Shown here in pieces: positions 62,378 through 64,000 of a stretch of DNA of 64,000 bases (its first letter is position 1; each line of letters begins with the position of its first letter). This DNA is from Streptomyces spirodelae. Lineage in GTDB: Bacteria; Actinomycetota; Actinomycetes; Streptomycetales; Streptomycetaceae. Made by a program: the position numbers and the translations under genes. The notes under the pieces were generated by a model. It was given only the letters and a program-made list of their open reading frames with translations. It made no database searches and was not told the DNA's origin. Location of the stretch: NCBI RefSeq assembly GCF_017676385.1, contig NZ_JAFFZN010000028.1, positions 41,843-105,842 on the forward strand. Reading direction: 5' to 3'.

Positions 62378-63037
62378 TCAGTTGTCGGCGCGCCACACCA
62401 GCGTGTAGCGCCAGAACAGCCGACGGCGCGCCCGCACGCCCGGCAGCACGCGGCGGGCTTCCCGGACGATCTCCGGGAAGCCCATCTCCGGGGGCCGGGT
62501 CACGGCGGTCATCGACTGCGGACGCGGCGCGGTACGGCCCCTGTTCCGCCACCAGCCGACAGCGGCGTTCAACGGAACGGCGACGGCGGCGAGCAAGTGG
62601 TCGCCGGGCGTCCGCGCGCGTGCGCAGCCGACGACAACCAGCGTTCCTCCGGGCGCCAGTTGTTGGCGGAAGCGGGCGAGTGTGCGGGCGAAGGGCAGAT
62701 GGTGGAGGACAGCGACGCAGGTGATGACGTCGTACGGACCGGTAGGCAACCCGGCAGGGGCCTCCGCGAGGGTGAAGGTCACCGGAGCCGCGGGCGTCGA
62801 CTCCCGCGCCCGCGCGATGATCGCCGGATCGGAGTCGATCGCGTCCACGCCGCCGGTTGCGCGGGCCGCCAGCAGCCGGGCGAGATCGCCGCTGCCGCAG
62901 CCGACGTCCAGGGCACGCCCGAACTGCCGGGGCAGTTGTCGCAGGATCCAGCCGTGGTAGTGCGCGTTGTGGTCCCAGGGGTGTGCGGCGTTGAAGCGGT
63001 CGAGTGCGTCCAGGACGCGGTGGAGCAGCGGCGCCAT
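62378..63037 (-). CDS. Class I SAM-dependent methyltransferase
   Basis: 219 residues. Motif I ALDVGCGSGDLARLL (about 42-56), acidic motif DAIDSDP, motif post-I YDVITCVAVLHHLPF, APGGTLVVVG. A C-terminal RPPEMGFPEIVREARRVLPG is typical of small-molecule methyltransferases. Convergent with the P450 pair (60 bp), possibly the same pathway. Confidence 0.88.
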   Translation of the reverse strand: MAPLLHRVLDALDRFNAAHPWDHNAHYHGWILRQLPRQFGRALDVGCGSGDLARLLAARATGGVDAIDSDPAIIARARESTPAAPVTFTLAEAPAGLPTGPYDVITCVAVLHHLPFARTLARFRQQLAPGGTLVVVGCARARTPGDHLLAAVAVPLNAAVGWWRNRGRTAPRPQSMTAVTRPPEMGFPEIVREARRVLPGVRARRRLFWRYTLVWRADN

Positions 63038-63259
63038 ACGGGCAGTTCACCACGCCGCCCGGCAGGAGTCGGAATCCGCGTCGGAGAACTGTCCCCGGGG
63101 TGGCTGGAAACCGGCCACGGGTGGGTATTCAAGCTGCGCGACGGTTGCACGGTTCAGGCCATCGCCACACACCGTGTGACGGCGCATTCCTACCCCACGG
63201 ACGGCCAAGGCCACGGTCTGCCGGCAACGGGTCCCGAACGGCGAGGAGGGAACGAGTCG

Positions 63260-63739
63260 ATGCCTATACCAGTGTGCTCTCTGATCAGGAACGAGAACCA
63301 GAGAATCCCCGCCGACGGGGAGTACCACGTGGTCCGTTTCCCCTTCGGCGGAGGCGAGTCGTACGACGGCGAGGGCATGCACCAGGTGCGGCAGCCGGAC
63401 GGCTACGAGGTCACCAACTGGCGCAGAGACGACCGCTCCGGGCTGATCTGGCCCTCCACGGATGGCTGGGGCGTGCTCACAGCCATGATCCAGTGGGAAC
63501 CCGGCAACTACAGTGAACTGCGCGACCAGGTCGTACGCGACCCCCTCGGCCTCACCGACCGACCGGTGGACACCACCGCGACGGACCACCGGCGCCCCTC
63601 CCCCGGCATGCAGTGCTTCACCAAGCACCATGAGCTGTTCGTGCACCCGGACGTACCGCTGGCCCTCCGCGTGGCCCACAACGACGCGTCCGGACGGGAC
63701 TTGGTCCACGCGCAGTTCAAGCTCGCCATCCACACCTGA
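63260..63739 (+). CDS. Hypothetical beta-rich protein
   Basis: 159 residues; GAGGAGG about ten bases before the ATG. No family recognised. Trp/Tyr/Asp-rich with no signal or TM: IPADGEYHVVRFPFGGGESY, VTNWRRDDRSGLIWPSTDGW and HHELFVHPDVPLALRVAHND. This looks like a beta-sandwich, similar to small phage-type or carbohydrate-binding-like proteins. It is divergent from the methyltransferase and is the last gene before the tRNA-like locus. Confidence 0.72.
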   Translation: MPIPVCSLIRNENQRIPADGEYHVVRFPFGGGESYDGEGMHQVRQPDGYEVTNWRRDDRSGLIWPSTDGWGVLTAMIQWEPGNYSELRDQVVRDPLGLTDRPVDTTATDHRRPSPGMQCFTKHHELFVHPDVPLALRVAHNDASGRDLVHAQFKLAIHT

Positions 63740-63843
63740 CACCCCCCTCTCGGGTCCGGACGGCACTGCCCGCGAAAATCGAGCGAGCCGGGACCGTTGC
63801 ACGACTACAGTGGGGCGGGCCATGCGGCCCAGGTGCGCAGGCA

Positions 63844-63939
63844 GGGGATACTTCCACTGTTAATGGGGTTGTTGCGGGTTCGAGTCCCGTCGGACGCCAC
63901 GGTGTCCGTAGCTCAATCGGTAGAGCACCACGTCTCCCC
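63844..63939 (+). tRNA. Circularly permuted tRNA-Asn(GTT) candidate
   Basis: The 3' half comes first: anticodon stem TTCCA/TGGGG (63852-63856/63864-63868) with loop CTGTTAA (anticodon GTT, T33 and A37 present), variable TTGTT, T arm with TTCGAGT (63879-63885), acceptor strand CGGACGC (63891-63897) and discriminator C63898. After a 3-nt linker comes the 5' half: acceptor strand GTGTCCG (63902-63908), TA at positions 8-9, and D arm GCTC-AATCGGTA-GAGC (63911-63926) with A26. The two acceptor strands pair over all 7 bp (one G-T). The parts give 26+47=73 nucleotides, exactly canonical. The flanks GGGGATAC and GTCTCCCC pair in 7 of 8 positions, closing the broken D/anticodon junction. No second half continues either piece in normal order. 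Confidence 0.8.
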
Positions 63940-64000
63940 CGCCGACTTCGATCTCTGGGCCCATGTGCGCGAAGTACGCACAGCGAAGGAGCGGGTGGGG
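63863..64000 (+). CDS. Open frame through the tRNA into downstream gene (3' end outside window)
   Basis: A frame open from ATG 63863 passes through the permuted tRNA and leaves the window. GTG 63902, the first base of the tRNA 5' half, is an alternative start. After the tRNA the frame reads HVSPADFDLWAHVREVRTAK and has strong third-position GC, so it is likely coding there. Inside the tRNA the codons (CAA, TCG, GTA) are atypical. Product not identifiable from this length; a mobile-element protein such as a recombinase would fit the position but is not shown. Confidence 0.4.
   Translation, partial: MGLLRVRVPSDATVSVAQSVEHHVSPADFDLWAHVREVRTAKERVG

Noticed and set aside
63902..64000. A second, ordinary tRNA gene starting at 63902
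   Set aside because: No anticodon stem complement or T arm follows in the remaining bases; the matching 3' half lies just upstream instead. A very long intron cannot be excluded because the window ends.

Overview
The window is high-GC actinobacterial DNA with strong third-position GC bias, GTG/TTG starts, and Streptomyces-typical families (AfsR/SARP regulator, ECF sigma factors, a CYP157/CYP154-like P450 pair, GlxA regulators, GAP, DUF1876, DUF4913 and SCO6880-family proteins). It is almost certainly a Streptomyces or close relative. About 62 protein genes, seven relics, several terminator hairpins and two tRNA-derived loci can be supported.

Region 1 (1-20.7 kb) is a type IV secretion/conjugation-like locus. 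It holds a TraG/VirD4-type coupling ATPase (cut by the window edge), a VirB4-like ATPase, an SCO6880-family membrane protein, a VirB6-like polytopic protein, a VirB8-like single-pass protein, a small pilin-like two-TM protein, a DUF6668-like P-loop-like protein, a VirB1-like SLT+NlpC/P60 hydrolase, a lipoprotein and a DUF4913 protein. Two large low-complexity proteins, a membrane-anchored ricin-lectin protein and an AfsR-type regulator sit inside it. No relaxase or integrase is visible in the window. A secreted thaumatin-GH128 enzyme follows (21-22.6 kb).

Region 2 (22.8-31 kb) resembles an actinobacterial dormancy/stress island: an APH-like/AAA kinase fusion, DUF1876, GAP family, a small four-TM protein, nicotinate phosphoribosyltransferase, PEP synthase and DUF1918. 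Region 3 (31.2-34 kb) has a GlxA regulator divergent from a beta-hydroxyacid-dehydrogenase/imine-reductase-like enzyme and a maleylpyruvate-isomerase-like protein.

Region 4 (34-43.8 kb) is a scar zone. It contains a tRNA-Pro(GGG)-like 3' fragment with its terminator (a probable old attachment site), relics of a CPCC-type zinc-ribbon gene, two regulators and an IS5-type transposase, and an FAD/NAD(P)-binding protein broken by one extra G in its Rossmann motif. Intact genes are interspersed: a lipoprotein, a LuxR regulator, TetR, a saccharopine-dehydrogenase-like reductase and a second GlxA regulator.

Region 5 (43.8-57.6 kb) is accessory metabolism, efflux and secretion: TetR/FAD-monooxygenase/RidA; TetR plus MFS pump sharing an operator half-site and flanked by two tiny TM peptides; an I36-type inhibitor; lipoprotein; sigma factor; CMD peroxidase-like protein; a two-component system behind a perfect GTGA-N6-TCAC palindrome; and a secreted trypsin-like protease. 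Region 6 (57.8-63.8 kb) has an ECF sigma factor fused to a Cys-rich, transmembrane and extracellular module, the overlapping P450 pair, a methyltransferase and an orphan gene.

The most unusual object is at the right edge (63844-63939): the 3' half of a tRNA-Asn(GTT) directly followed by its own 5' half. All canonical tRNA positions 1-73 are present but circularly permuted, and the outer flanks are complementary. An open reading frame runs through it and out of the window.
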